From Vibrio vulnificus NBRC 15645 = ATCC 27562 (GTDB lineage: Bacteria; Pseudomonadota; Gammaproteobacteria; Enterobacterales; Vibrionaceae): DNA of 64,000 nucleotides. The first letter of the stretch is position 1. Each line of letters starts with the position of its first letter. Of the stretch, positions 27,132 through 36,522 are shown piece after piece. The stretch lies in contig NZ_CP012882.1 of NCBI RefSeq assembly GCF_002224265.1, positions 620,001-684,000 on the forward strand. The letters run 5' to 3'. The notes below the pieces were generated by a model. The model saw only the letters and a program-made list of their open reading frames with translations, was not told the origin of the DNA and made no database searches. Both the position numbers and the translations under genes were made by a program.

Positions 27132-27260
27132 GGAATTAGGGACCTAGGACCTAGGAACTAGGAACTAGGAACCTAGGTACGAGGAATGAGTTTCGAGGTA
27201 CTAGGAACTAGAAATTAGGAAGTAGATGCTAGTTGCTAGAACCTAGAACCTAGAACCTAG
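27132..27260. repeat. Degenerate heptamer array (consensus GGAACTA)
   Basis: About 18 head-to-tail units of seven (twice eight) bases, for example GGACCTA, GGAACTA, GGTACTA, GAACCTA. The left and right ends are best conserved and the middle is most diverged. The last unit supplies the TAG stop codon of the minus-strand DUF3316 gene. It lies between two converging transcription units and does not look like a CRISPR, since there are no spacers. Confidence 0.85.
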
Positions 27261-27604
27261 CTATTGCTGCTTTCACGGTATTGGTATTGGTAGTCAACAT
27301 CGACAATCGCGCGGTAAGCCACTTTGCCGCTCTCTTTCGCAAATTCTTCTACTTTCACTTCAATGTCTGAAATTTTCAGTGAATCGTAAACAGGGCGTTG
27401 GCTAAATACGGAAAGCTCGTGAGTCAGTTCAGTTGGCGTCATCGCGCGCAGCTCTTGTGCTTTCATTAAACCTGCATCATAGGCCGCTTGTTTGTTTGCG
27501 AACGTATCCGTGTGAAGAGACGTTTCGCCGATTTGAGTTTCAACGGATGCGAATGCGGTTGAGCTGAGCATTAACGTGGTAGCAAGCAGAATGGTCTTTT
27601 TCAT
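27257..27604 (-). CDS. Secreted DUF3316 protein (second copy)
   Basis: A 115-residue protein with a signal peptide ending 'STAFA-SV', the 'FANKQAAYDAGLMKAQELRAMTPTEL' block shared with the 15376-15756 protein, and a similar tail ('IVDVDYQYQY'). The function is unknown. The ATG at 27604 is preferred, with AAGGTG just upstream. Its stop codon is part of the heptamer array. Confidence 0.8.
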   Translation of the reverse strand: MKKTILLATTLMLSSTAFASVETQIGETSLHTDTFANKQAAYDAGLMKAQELRAMTPTELTHELSVFSQRPVYDSLKISDIEVKVEEFAKESGKVAYRAIVDVDYQYQYRESSNS

Positions 27605-27789
27605 GGTCATCACCTTCTATGGTTGGTGTTATTGTCTACCCAATCCATACTAGAGATTTCTATGTAAAGAATCCGTCAAGCTACGTAAAGAGCTGTCTAG
27701 TTACTGCAAAATATTTGTCAGGACGTCAAAAGCGCGTCATGTCATTGGTGCTGTCAATTATTTCATTGATCTATGTTTTGCTTGGTGAA

Positions 27790-28884
27790 TCATTCATCCG
27801 CGAATTCGCTGGCGATTTTGATGAACATATCTTCTTGAGCAAGAAAGGCATCGATCACCTCGGGGTCAAAATGTGTCCCGTTGCCTTCGAGAATGATTGA
27901 GCGTGTGGCTTCATGGCTCATCGGGTCTTTATACACGCGTTTGCAGCGCAGCGCGTCATACACATCGGCAATCGCCATTAGTCGTGCACTGAGTGGTATT
28001 CTTTCTCCCGCATAGCCATTGGGGTAACCAGAACCGTCCCATTTTTCATGATGACCATAAGCAATCTCTTTTGCCGCAGAGATGAGTTCATTTTGCGCGC
28101 CGGAGAGTTTCTCCGCTTTCTCTAGAGCCAATAATCCCAACGTGGTGTGAGATTTCATCTCTTCAAATTCTTCTGCGGTGAGCTTGCCAGGTTTGAGTAG
28201 AATGGAATCGACAATGCCCACCTTGCCAATGTCATGCAGCGGTGCGGCTTTAAAGTAGGTATCCACTATTTTTGGGGTGAGAAGGGTTTGGTATTTGGGA
28301 AGCAACGCCAACTGTTCCGCCAGTAAACGCACATAATGCTGAGTACGCAAAATATGGTTGCCCGTTTCCGGATCGCGCGTTTCCGCCAAACTGGCTAAGG
28401 CAAACACCACCGCATCTTGCATGCGGTCAAGCTCGTGTGAACGTTTGAGAGCCTCTTTCTCTAGGTAGCCATTTTGATCGCGCAGAAAATCTTTCGAGCG
28501 TTTATTTTGCAGATGGGTTCTCACTCGCGACCGCAGCAGAGGAATACTAACGGGTTTGTGAATATAGTCAGCCGCACCGAGCTCGAAACCAAGTTTTTCA
28601 TCTTCGGGCGAATCTTTACCCGTCAAAAAGACCACAGGAATGTCTTGAGTTTTGTGATTGGCTCGAATTTTTCTGATCACGTCATAACCCGACAGCTCGG
28701 GCATCACGATATCGAGCAGCACTAAATCAATCTCAAACTGCTCTAAGATATGCAACGCCATCTCCCCAGATTTGGCCGCTTTCACGTGGTAGCGACTGGA
28801 GAGTCCTTGAGCCATAAACGCCAGATTGTCTGCGGAGTCGTCGACAATCAAAACGGTGCAATCATCCAGATTTTCAATAGGCAT
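27790..28884 (-). CDS. Response regulator with HD-GYP phosphodiesterase domain
   Basis: A 364-residue protein: receiver domain (acid patch 'VDDS', phospho-acceptor in 'LLDIVMP', lysine in 'IHKPVS'), a coiled linker, then an HD-GYP domain with 'HDIGK' and 'HHEKWDGSGYP'. It should degrade c-di-GMP when phosphorylated. AGGA precedes the ATG at 28884. The gene diverges from a large hybrid kinase gene 113 bases away, which is the likely phosphate donor. Confidence 0.9.
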   Translation of the reverse strand: MPIENLDDCTVLIVDDSADNLAFMAQGLSSRYHVKAAKSGEMALHILEQFEIDLVLLDIVMPELSGYDVIRKIRANHKTQDIPVVFLTGKDSPEDEKLGFELGAADYIHKPVSIPLLRSRVRTHLQNKRSKDFLRDQNGYLEKEALKRSHELDRMQDAVVFALASLAETRDPETGNHILRTQHYVRLLAEQLALLPKYQTLLTPKIVDTYFKAAPLHDIGKVGIVDSILLKPGKLTAEEFEEMKSHTTLGLLALEKAEKLSGAQNELISAAKEIAYGHHEKWDGSGYPNGYAGERIPLSARLMAIADVYDALRCKRVYKDPMSHEATRSIILEGNGTHFDPEVIDAFLAQEDMFIKIASEFADE

Positions 28885-28997
28885 ATATCAATCCTGAAAA
28901 AGTTTTCCTGCAACTTGCTGAACAATAACTAAACTTATCAGTAACTATAGACAAGCATCGATTTATTGCACTGTTACCTTGCAAAAAGGCCCAGCGA

Positions 28998-31900
28998 ATG
29001 CGCTCAATTAGAACTTTATTTATGCTGCTGTTTTTGGCGATGGGGATCTGTTCTATTGCCATGTTGTCTGTCACGCAAAAGGTGGCGGATCTTCGAACCC
29101 AAAGTCGGGATTATCAGCAAGACCTTCATCGGTTTTACCGTCTTTCTCAAGAGCTCAAGCAAAGCTCAGATCATTTGACTAAGTTTGCACGAGCTTATGT
29201 GGTGACCGGAGATGATGACTGGGAAGCGCTGTTCAACAAGGTGTTGGATATTCGTGACGGCAAATTGCCTTTGCCAGTGGGAAATGAATACGAGTATTGG
29301 GACCTCGCTGCCAGCTCTGCCGAATATGTTCCACCGTTTACCAGTGAGACAGGCATTCCGCTACTGCAAAGATTACGTGATTCTGGCATCAGCGCCACCG
29401 AGTTTTTAGAGCTGAAAAGCGCCTTAATGCTGTCGGATAACTTGGTCAATATTGAGCGTGAAGCGTTTTTAGCGGTAAAGGGATTTAAGTTAGAGCCCGA
29501 TGGTAAAGAGCTTTATACGGGCAAACCGGATCTGCCTTATGCGCAATCATTGCTGTACGGCAAAGTCTACTTTGAAGAAAAAGCCAAGATCATGAAAGCG
29601 ATCGGCTCAGCGCATCAAGCGATCGTTCACCGTATTGAAGGTAACATAGAACAAACCGACACTCAGGAGCTGCAATATCAGTATGTGTATCGAGTGTTGG
29701 TGGCCATTTTACTCGCATCGATCGTTGTTTCGTTCACGCTGTTGTGGCGTTTGTACATCAGCCCATTGAGTAAGCTACTGCGTACGGTGGTGAATCAAGT
29801 GAAAGCGCAAGATTACGCCTTTACGATTACGCAAACCGCGTATGCCGAGCTGCAAAAATTCATCGACAGTTTGAATGTGGTCTTCCACCATATTTCCGAG
29901 CAGCTGAGCCAAAACACTTTAGTGAAAGATTTCAACATCGTGTTGCGAACCAGCCAATCGACGCAGTCTTTGTGCCATGAAGTCACCCAGTTTCTGCTTC
30001 ATCAATTTCCTGTGCAGCAAGTCAGTATTGCGATCTACCGCGATGACAAACTGATTCGTATCGCCGGGGCGGGTTACGACGACACCATCAGCCGTGAGAT
30101 CAGCGATCAGAGCTCAACGCAGCTGAGCGTGTTGCTGTCCGATAAAGCCTATAGCATGAAATCATTGCAGGGAAAATACACCACGCACGTCAATGGCGGC
30201 GTGCTGGAACTGAATGAAATTTACTATTTCCCGTTGTGTGTGAACAAACAGCCGGTGGCGCTATTGGAAATTGGTACGATCGATACGCTTACTCCGTTAC
30301 AGTATCAATGGTTATCACAGATGCTGGATGATCTTTCTGTGAGTATTCAGCTGAGCCAAAATGTGGAGCTGCAAAGAAAAGCGGAGCAGAAAGTACTGGA
30401 ACAGTCACAGCTCAATCAAGAAATCCTCAACGCGACCCCCAATCCGATGTACTGCCTCTCAGCGCAAGGCAAGTATTTAACCGTCAATGCCAAATTCAGT
30501 GAGTTGACGGGCTTGGCGATGCACGAAATTGTCGGACGCACCCCGATAGAAGTGTTCAGTCAGCAAGAGGCCTCGCATCATTTTACCAAAGTACATCAAG
30601 AGCTTAGCCAAGAGCAGTGCAGTAAAAACTATGAGCTGTCGCTGCTTGATAGCCAAGGTGGATGCCGCGATATGTTGGTTTGCGAAGCGTCGTTCAATAA
30701 TAGCCAAGGTCGTGTTTCTGGGATCGTCGGGATCTTGTTGGATCTCACCGAGCGCAAGCAGATGGAATCAGAACTGCGAGATGCGAAAGACACCGCAGAT
30801 GCGATGAGCCGAGCGAAAGGGGATTTCCTCGCCAATATGAGTCATGAAATCCGCACCCCGATGAACGCCATCTTAGGCATGGCGCACCTTGCGCTCAATA
30901 CTGAATTAGACCCTTCCCAACGCAAGTACCTCACACGCATTAATGAGTCCGCGAAGAACTTACTGGGCATCATCAATGACATTCTTGATTTCTCCAAAAT
31001 TGAGGCGGGCAAACTGAGTGTCGAGTCGATTGATTTCAGCTTGGATGAAGTGTTTGAAAACTTGACCAACGTCATTTCGTTTAAAGCACAGGAAAAAGGC
31101 ATTGAGTTCTTGTTGGATATCGACCCAAGAGTGCCTGTCGGCTTGGTGGGTGATCCACTTCGTCTTGGCCAAGTGTTGGTGAATTTGTGTGGAAATGCGG
31201 TGAAATTTACCGAAAAAGGCGAGATCTTGGTGTCGGTAATGCCGGAGTCGCAATCCAGTGATGATGTGACGCTTCGCTTCTCGGTGAAAGACACTGGCAT
31301 CGGTATCGATAAAGAGAAAATAGCCGATCTCTTTAACGCTTTCTCACAAGCGGACACCAGCATTACTCGCGAGTTTGGTGGCACAGGGTTAGGGCTCAGC
31401 ATCAGCAAGCAGTTGGTGGAACTGATGGGCGGGCAGTTGTCGGTCAGCAGCGCAGTCGGTATGGGTTCGACGTTTACCTTTACGATTCACTGCGGTTTGC
31501 AAGAAGCGAAAATGCGTGACATTGCTAAACCAATTAGTGGCTTGGCAGGCAAACGTGCCTTGATTGTCGATGATAACGATTCCGCACGAAACATTTTAAT
31601 GACGCTACTGAGCGCGATGCAATTTGATGCCAAAGCGGTGAGCAATGGCTTCGAAGCCTTAGATGAGCTCCGTCAAAGCACCTTTGATATGGTGTTTGTT
31701 GACTGGAACATGCCGGGCATGAACGGGTTAGAGCTGTTGCAAACGGCCCATCAAGAGCGATTACTCGCAGAAACGAAAAACTTCTTGGTGACCGCCTATG
31801 GACGCGAAATTTCCATGGATGAAAACAGCAGTAAGCTGGTGGATTCTTTAATCGTCAAACCGGTGAATCCGTCCAATTTGCTAGATGCCATTATGGACAG

Positions 31901-32993
31901 CTATGGCATTGAACATGTGACACGAAGCAGCACGACCACGACGTTTGAGAAACCGGTGTTTGATGGACAAACCTTGTTGCTGGTGGAAGACAATGAAGTG
32001 AACCAAGAAGTGGCGATTGGTCTTCTTAATGGTACAAATCTCAACATTATCACCGCAGATAACGGCAAGTTAGCCATAGAAGCACTCGAGCATCATCCGA
32101 TTGATCTTGTTTTGATGGACATGCAAATGCCGGTGATGGATGGCATTACCGCCACCAAAGCGATCCGTGAGCGAGCTGAGTGGGCGACATTGCCGATTGT
32201 CGCCATGACGGCCAACGCGATGCAAAGCGATGTAGAGCGCTGCCATGACGCGGGCATGAATGACCATGTCGCAAAACCCATCAATGTGCATAATCTTTAC
32301 CAAGTGCTTTCTCAGTACTTGTCAGCAAGCAATGTCGCTAATGCAGCGAGTCACACCTCGTCATCATGTTCGACCTCGGGTTCACAGAGCAACCCAGATC
32401 GGCCAGCCTCTACCGACGAAGACGATTTACCCACCTTATCCGGTATTAATATAAAAGAAGCGATTTTTAACACTGGCGGGAATAAGGAAAGTTATTTGTC
32501 GATTTTAAGTCGTTTTTTAGAGATGCAATTGGAAGAGTTGCCTATGTTTAAAGAGGTAGTGGAAAAAGAAGATTGGGATATGGCGGCGCGTATGGCTCAT
32601 ACCCTCAAAGGCGCTGCAGCCAATCTTGGCGTCACTCCCCTTGCTCAGCTGGCAGTAAAAATGGAAAAGAGCATCGATCATCGCAGTAAAACCGTGATTG
32701 GCGAGTTGGAATTAGCAGGCGTCGCGCTCGATAAACTGCACGCACAATTATCGGAATGGCAAAAGCGGCATGTCAATGTGAGTGAGCAAGAATGTGGAGA
32801 AGCGGCAGAGCTCTACAAACGGCTGGTCGAACTCGTCGAGCAATACGATGTAGCGGCGGTGGATGTAATTAAGCAAGCCAAAGATTGCGATGTGTGGACG
32901 GATGAGCAAAAGCAGCTGCTTATCAATGCCATTGAAAGTTTTGAGTTTGAGCAGGCTAAAGAGATGCTGACGGCATTTCCAAAGCCTGAATAA
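28998..32993 (+). CDS. Hybrid sensor histidine kinase with two receivers and Hpt
   Basis: A 1331-residue phosphorelay protein. TM helices lie at about 8-26 and 230-250, enclosing a helical sensor domain. Then come a GAF-like region (~310-450), a PAS domain (~470-590), kinase with H616, receivers with D902 and D1041, and an Hpt domain with H1201 in 'MAHTLKGAAANLG'. The N-terminal domain is clearly homologous to that of the chemoreceptor encoded next, so both probably read the same signal. The HD-GYP regulator, divergent upstream, is the likely output. Confidence 0.9.
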   Translation: MRSIRTLFMLLFLAMGICSIAMLSVTQKVADLRTQSRDYQQDLHRFYRLSQELKQSSDHLTKFARAYVVTGDDDWEALFNKVLDIRDGKLPLPVGNEYEYWDLAASSAEYVPPFTSETGIPLLQRLRDSGISATEFLELKSALMLSDNLVNIEREAFLAVKGFKLEPDGKELYTGKPDLPYAQSLLYGKVYFEEKAKIMKAIGSAHQAIVHRIEGNIEQTDTQELQYQYVYRVLVAILLASIVVSFTLLWRLYISPLSKLLRTVVNQVKAQDYAFTITQTAYAELQKFIDSLNVVFHHISEQLSQNTLVKDFNIVLRTSQSTQSLCHEVTQFLLHQFPVQQVSIAIYRDDKLIRIAGAGYDDTISREISDQSSTQLSVLLSDKAYSMKSLQGKYTTHVNGGVLELNEIYYFPLCVNKQPVALLEIGTIDTLTPLQYQWLSQMLDDLSVSIQLSQNVELQRKAEQKVLEQSQLNQEILNATPNPMYCLSAQGKYLTVNAKFSELTGLAMHEIVGRTPIEVFSQQEASHHFTKVHQELSQEQCSKNYELSLLDSQGGCRDMLVCEASFNNSQGRVSGIVGILLDLTERKQMESELRDAKDTADAMSRAKGDFLANMSHEIRTPMNAILGMAHLALNTELDPSQRKYLTRINESAKNLLGIINDILDFSKIEAGKLSVESIDFSLDEVFENLTNVISFKAQEKGIEFLLDIDPRVPVGLVGDPLRLGQVLVNLCGNAVKFTEKGEILVSVMPESQSSDDVTLRFSVKDTGIGIDKEKIADLFNAFSQADTSITREFGGTGLGLSISKQLVELMGGQLSVSSAVGMGSTFTFTIHCGLQEAKMRDIAKPISGLAGKRALIVDDNDSARNILMTLLSAMQFDAKAVSNGFEALDELRQSTFDMVFVDWNMPGMNGLELLQTAHQERLLAETKNFLVTAYGREISMDENSSKLVDSLIVKPVNPSNLLDAIMDSYGIEHVTRSSTTTTFEKPVFDGQTLLLVEDNEVNQEVAIGLLNGTNLNIITADNGKLAIEALEHHPIDLVLMDMQMPVMDGITATKAIRERAEWATLPIVAMTANAMQSDVERCHDAGMNDHVAKPINVHNLYQVLSQYLSASNVANAASHTSSSCSTSGSQSNPDRPASTDEDDLPTLSGINIKEAIFNTGGNKESYLSILSRFLEMQLEELPMFKEVVEKEDWDMAARMAHTLKGAAANLGVTPLAQLAVKMEKSIDHRSKTVIGELELAGVALDKLHAQLSEWQKRHVNVSEQECGEAAELYKRLVELVEQYDVAAVDVIKQAKDCDVWTDEQKQLLINAIESFEFEQAKEMLTAFPKPE

Positions 32994-33113
32994 ACGGAGA
33001 AAAAGCGCAACGACGAAGAGCGAAGCGTTAATGATAACTGGAGGGATGCTGTTCCCTAATTCCCTATAACAACAACGTAGTTGGCAAAGTTAAATTAACA
33101 AGGAATGAACAGT

Positions 33114-34850
33114 ATGAATATCAATAGCACGATGAAACTGGTGTTTGGGGTTATTGGCCTTGGCATCGTAATCAGTGTGGTAACGGTGTTGCAGCTTAAC
33201 GGATTACTGCAAACAGTAAATCAGATGTCGCAGGTCCGTTATCAATCTTACCAAGCTGCGGATGAGCTACGCCAAAGCTCTGATGACCTAACACGTTTAG
33301 GACGTACCTATGTGCTGACAGGTGATGAAACCTACGAAAAAATGTACATGGACATCCTTGCCATTCGAAATGGTGACAAACCGAGACCACAAAACTATCA
33401 CACCATCTACTGGGATTTGGTGTTGAACTATGGGCAAAAACCCAAAGCCGATGGTGCAAGAATCTCATTGCAGAAAATGATGGAAAATCTGGGCTTCACC
33501 CAATCTGAGTTTCAACTTCTTAAACAAGCCCAACAAAATTCCGATGCTTTGGTGAACATGGAAGTCAAAGCGATGAATGCGGTGAAAGGGCTCTATCCGG
33601 ATAGTTCTGGCAACTACACTCGTCGAGCAGAGCCAGATATGGCAATGGCGGCGAAACTCTTACACAGTAAAGAATATCACCAAGAAAAAGCCAAAATCAT
33701 GGCGCCGATTGATGAGTTTTTTAAAGAGCTGGAAGCGCGAACTAGCCGTCAATTTGAAGCGGCGGCGCATGATGTAAGAACCACGGTGATGATTGGTAAT
33801 GTGTCCCTCATTGTGGTGTTTGTGATTGCGATCATCGGTTATGTGTTGGTTAACCGCAAAGTGGTAAAACCCATCGACCAAATGGCCAATATTTTGAAAG
33901 AGGTCGACGTCAATTCGGATCTGACCTTGCGTGTCGATGACAAGAGCAATAATGAACTTGGCGTTATCGGCACCACCATTAACAAAGTGCTGATCAGCTA
34001 TGCGAAAACCATCAATAAGATCAATCAGGTGAACGACACCATTTCCAACATTTCGGAAGCGATTCAAAGCATTACGCATAAAAACATCTCTATGGCGGGT
34101 CAGCAGAACCAAGAGATGGAGATGGCGGCAACCGCGATGGAAGAGATGACAGCGGCACTTTCGAATGTGGCACAAAGCACCAACATGGCTGAGCAGTATG
34201 CGGGCAGTGCAGAGAAAGAGGCTTCCACGAGTAAATCGGTCTTTGATAAAACCACGCGAGAATTCTCGGTGCTTGAAGGGGAGTTCACCAACACCTCGCA
34301 GATCATCCAGCAATTGGCGGAAGAGTCCAATAACGTGGGTAACGTGTTGGATGTGATCAAAGCGATTGCCGAACAAACCAACTTACTGGCACTGAATGCG
34401 GCGATAGAAGCGGCGCGGGCAGGGGAACAAGGCCGTGGTTTTGCCGTGGTGGCAGACGAAGTGCGTTCGTTGGCACAACGTACCCAAGATTCCACCGGTG
34501 AGATTGAAAGCATCATTATGACATTGCAAGAGAAAGCGAAACAGTCAACGTCGACCATTCAAAGCAGTGCCGATAAGATGCAGTCAACGCGATCCAATAT
34601 GGGGGTTGCTAACGAGGCCTTAGGTACCATTCAAGGTTCTGCGGTTGAAATTCATAAACTGAACACTTCAATTGCGGCAGCAACCGAAGAGCAATTGGCG
34701 GTCAGTGATGAAATCTCCAGTAACTTGGCCAATATCAAAAATCTCTCGTCAGAAATGAATGAGGCGATCAATCAACTTGGTCCGATTGTCGTCGACCTGC
34801 AACGTAATGTTGACGATCTCAACGGTGTTATTAAACATATTCGTACCTAA
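33114..34850 (+). CDS. Methyl-accepting chemotaxis protein
   Basis: A 578-residue chemoreceptor. TM1 is near the N-terminus, TM2 at about 228-248, HAMP follows, and the signalling tip is '[20 protein letters not shown]'. Its periplasmic domain matches the sensor of the hybrid kinase upstream (25 identities over 54 positions in the first block, by eye). The ATG at 33114 is preferred, since AAGGA abuts the ATG at 33105. There is no C-terminal CheR-binding pentapeptide. Kinase, phosphodiesterase and receptor look like one signalling unit. Confidence 0.88.
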   Translation: MNINSTMKLVFGVIGLGIVISVVTVLQLNGLLQTVNQMSQVRYQSYQAADELRQSSDDLTRLGRTYVLTGDETYEKMYMDILAIRNGDKPRPQNYHTIYWDLVLNYGQKPKADGARISLQKMMENLGFTQSEFQLLKQAQQNSDALVNMEVKAMNAVKGLYPDSSGNYTRRAEPDMAMAAKLLHSKEYHQEKAKIMAPIDEFFKELEARTSRQFEAAAHDVRTTVMIGNVSLIVVFVIAIIGYVLVNRKVVKPIDQMANILKEVDVNSDLTLRVDDKSNNELGVIGTTINKVLISYAKTINKINQVNDTISNISEAIQSITHKNISMAGQQNQEMEMAATAMEEMTAALSNVAQSTNMAEQYAGSAEKEASTSKSVFDKTTREFSVLEGEFTNTSQIIQQLAEESNNVGNVLDVIKAIAEQTNLLALNAAIEAARAGEQGRGFAVVADEVRSLAQRTQDSTGEIESIIMTLQEKAKQSTSTIQSSADKMQSTRSNMGVANEALGTIQGSAVEIHKLNTSIAAATEEQLAVSDEISSNLANIKNLSSEMNEAINQLGPIVVDLQRNVDDLNGVIKHIRT

Positions 34851-34856
34851 CCGCAT

Positions 34857-34906
34857 CCCCCCTTTTGCCAATGGTGTGGCGGGTGAGCCAAGCTCGCAAA
34901 GGGGGG
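34857..34906 (+). terminator. Possible long hairpin after the chemoreceptor gene
   Basis: CCCCCCTTTTGC and GCAAAGGGGGG can pair across a 27-base loop. No good T tract follows, so the call is weak. Confidence 0.35.
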
Positions 34907-34943
34907 CTGTTCGTGGAAGCATTCTGTTTACGAGAAAGCCCGT

Positions 34944-35261
34944 TTATGAAAAAAACACCGCCAACCAAATGGTTTGTTCGCTGGGCGTTGTCCAGCGAAC
35001 TTTGTGTTTTTGATGGGCCGGAATAAAAAGATGCTCCCCTTTGGTTAAGTGCACGATATTCCCTGCTTCGAATTCAATCTCCCCTTCACCTTGTAAAATC
35101 ACGACCCACTCATGTTCCTCTTGATCATACCAGCCGGTTTCTGGGGAATGATGTCCGTGGGACACAATGCGTTCAATACGTACATTATCCAGCTTGAGTA
35201 AGTCATCAAATTGTTCTTGGGCTAACGAGCTCGGTAAGTTGTCGAAGAGGTTTTGTATCAT
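34944..35261 (-). CDS. Small cupin-domain protein
   Basis: A 105-residue single-domain cupin with 'EEHEWVVILQGEGEIEFEAG' and 'GEHLFIPAHQKHKV', which gives His/Glu metal-binding positions. Such proteins are often annotated as phosphoribosylaminomethylcarboxamide- or capsule-related, but no function can be fixed here. The ATG at 35261 has GGAG at good spacing; the in-frame ATG seven codons upstream overlaps that ribosome site. Confidence 0.75.
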   Translation of the reverse strand: MIQNLFDNLPSSLAQEQFDDLLKLDNVRIERIVSHGHHSPETGWYDQEEHEWVVILQGEGEIEFEAGNIVHLTKGEHLFIPAHQKHKVRWTTPSEQTIWLAVFFS

Positions 35262-35290
35262 CAGTGACTCCTTCATCGTCAAAGAATAAT

Positions 35291-35324
35291 CAGCCAGGTA
35301 CTACAATCAGCCAGGTACTACAAT
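35291..35324. repeat. Exact 17-base tandem duplication over the qnr 3' end
   Basis: CAGCCAGGTACTACAAT occurs twice with no gap. One copy lies within the last codons of qnr and the other spans its stop and 3' flank. The reading frame ends in the same residues with or without the second copy. Confidence 0.9.
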
Positions 35325-35963
35325 CAGGCCAAACGACTCCAACAGCTGCGCTTGTTGCCAGTCGCATATCTTTGCACCGTGCAGTGACACGCGGCGAACA
35401 TCCAGCCCATCGAGTTCGATATGGGTTAAGTCACACTCTTCAACAATGAAGCTGCCCCATTGCTCTGGGGAAAATTCGCCACGTGACAAATCAGAGCCTT
35501 TGAGACTGGCGCCCGAAAGATTGGCGCCTCGCCAGCGATTTTCAAACAGATCGCACTTTTCTAACATGGCGCGTTCAAAATTACTGTAGTTCAAGTTGCA
35601 GCCAGTGATGTAGGCGGAGCAAAAATAGGCTTTATGACTAATGCGATTCGAGAAGTTGGCTTGGCTGAAATTGGCGCCCTTTAAATCGCATTCGCGAAAC
35701 TCAATGCCGAAACAGTCTGCGCCAGTAAATTGAGTCATTGCCATCATACAGTGCTTAAAACTGGCCTCTCGCAGTTTGGTGTAGCGGAAACTGCACCCTT
35801 CTATGGATGACGCTTCGATAAAACGACAATGGATAAACTGGCTGTCGGTGAGATCGGCTCGGTCAAAGCTACACTCAATGAAATGGCAGTGGTCAAAAAT
35901 GGCTTGCTGCAAATCTTGGTTTGAGAAATCTTCGCGATGGAAGTTTTGCCCTTGGTACTTCAT
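35307..35963 (-). CDS. qnr: Chromosomal Qnr pentapeptide-repeat protein
   Basis: A 218-residue protein, the usual Qnr length, made almost wholly of A(D/N)LxX pentapeptides with the Qnr-specific stretches 'EFRECDLKGANFSQANF', 'YFCSAYITGCNLNYSN' and 'LFENRWRGANLSGASLKGSDLSRG'. Qnr folds as a right-handed beta helix, binds DNA gyrase and topoisomerase IV and gives low-level protection from quinolones. Vibrios are a known chromosomal source of the qnr family. The C-terminus ends 'GLIVVPG', with a 17-base duplication at the 3' end. No LexA box is seen upstream. Confidence 0.88.
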   Translation of the reverse strand: MKYQGQNFHREDFSNQDLQQAIFDHCHFIECSFDRADLTDSQFIHCRFIEASSIEGCSFRYTKLREASFKHCMMAMTQFTGADCFGIEFRECDLKGANFSQANFSNRISHKAYFCSAYITGCNLNYSNFERAMLEKCDLFENRWRGANLSGASLKGSDLSRGEFSPEQWGSFIVEECDLTHIELDGLDVRRVSLHGAKICDWQQAQLLESFGLIVVPG

Positions 35964-36068
35964 ATCAACTCCTTAGTTGAGCCAAGGCTATCATCTTAAG
36001 TTATTGAAAATCCACAAAAATAGTTTATTTAAAAACAAGCGCTTACAGGTGGCTTAAATCGCAAAAAT

Positions 36069-36107
36069 AAGGGGGCTAGAAGCGATTCTAACCCCTTTGT
36101 TTTTTTG
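36069..36107. terminator. Bidirectional terminator upstream of qnr, downstream of rof
   Basis: AAGGGG-gc-TAGAA / TTCTA-a-CCCCTT with a GCGA loop, T-rich on the right and A-rich on the left. It separates rof from qnr. Confidence 0.6.
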
Positions 36108-36189
36108 TTTTCCTATGGGCGGACCTAGAAAAAAGTTTTGTTTCTCCTCGCGCGCAAGAGGGCGAATTTCAAAAAGACATCAATGGCCG

Positions 36190-36438
36190 CTATTGTTCAA
36201 ACTCAATCTTAGAAAAATGAGGGTTTTCTGTGAGTGCTTGCATCGTTAAAATCATGTCGGTCGGTACCCACAGAGCATCTCCTCCCGTCTCGACTTCCAA
36301 GCACTCCTGCTTATGTTCATTAAAGCCAGTATTGACTGGTACGCCAGAGATCTCGCTGCCATCTTTTAACGTGAGGCAAACCCCGATACGGTAGAGACAA
36401 GCGATTTCTAAATAGTCATATTGATTGCAACTGATCAT
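36190..36438 (-). CDS. rof: Rho-binding antiterminator Rof (YaeO)
   Basis: An 82-residue protein with the Rof pattern: 'CNQYDYLEIACLYRIGVCLTLKDG' and 'LEVETGGDALWVPTDMI'. Rof folds like Sm proteins, binds Rho and blocks its loading on RNA. AGAGGAAAC precedes the ATG at 36438. It is a stand-alone gene after the dehydrogenase gene in the same direction, about 85 bases apart. Confidence 0.82.
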   Translation of the reverse strand: MISCNQYDYLEIACLYRIGVCLTLKDGSEISGVPVNTGFNEHKQECLEVETGGDALWVPTDMILTMQALTENPHFSKIEFEQ

Positions 36439-36522
36439 TGAGTTTCCTCTAAAGGGTTGGTCTGTGCTTGTCGGTGATCGAGTTCTGTCTGCCAAATAGC
36501 CAACAGGCCACCAGTGGTAACG

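Noticed and set aside
27132..27260. Heptamer array as a CRISPR array
   Set aside because: Units are seven bases with no spacers, and no cas genes are near.
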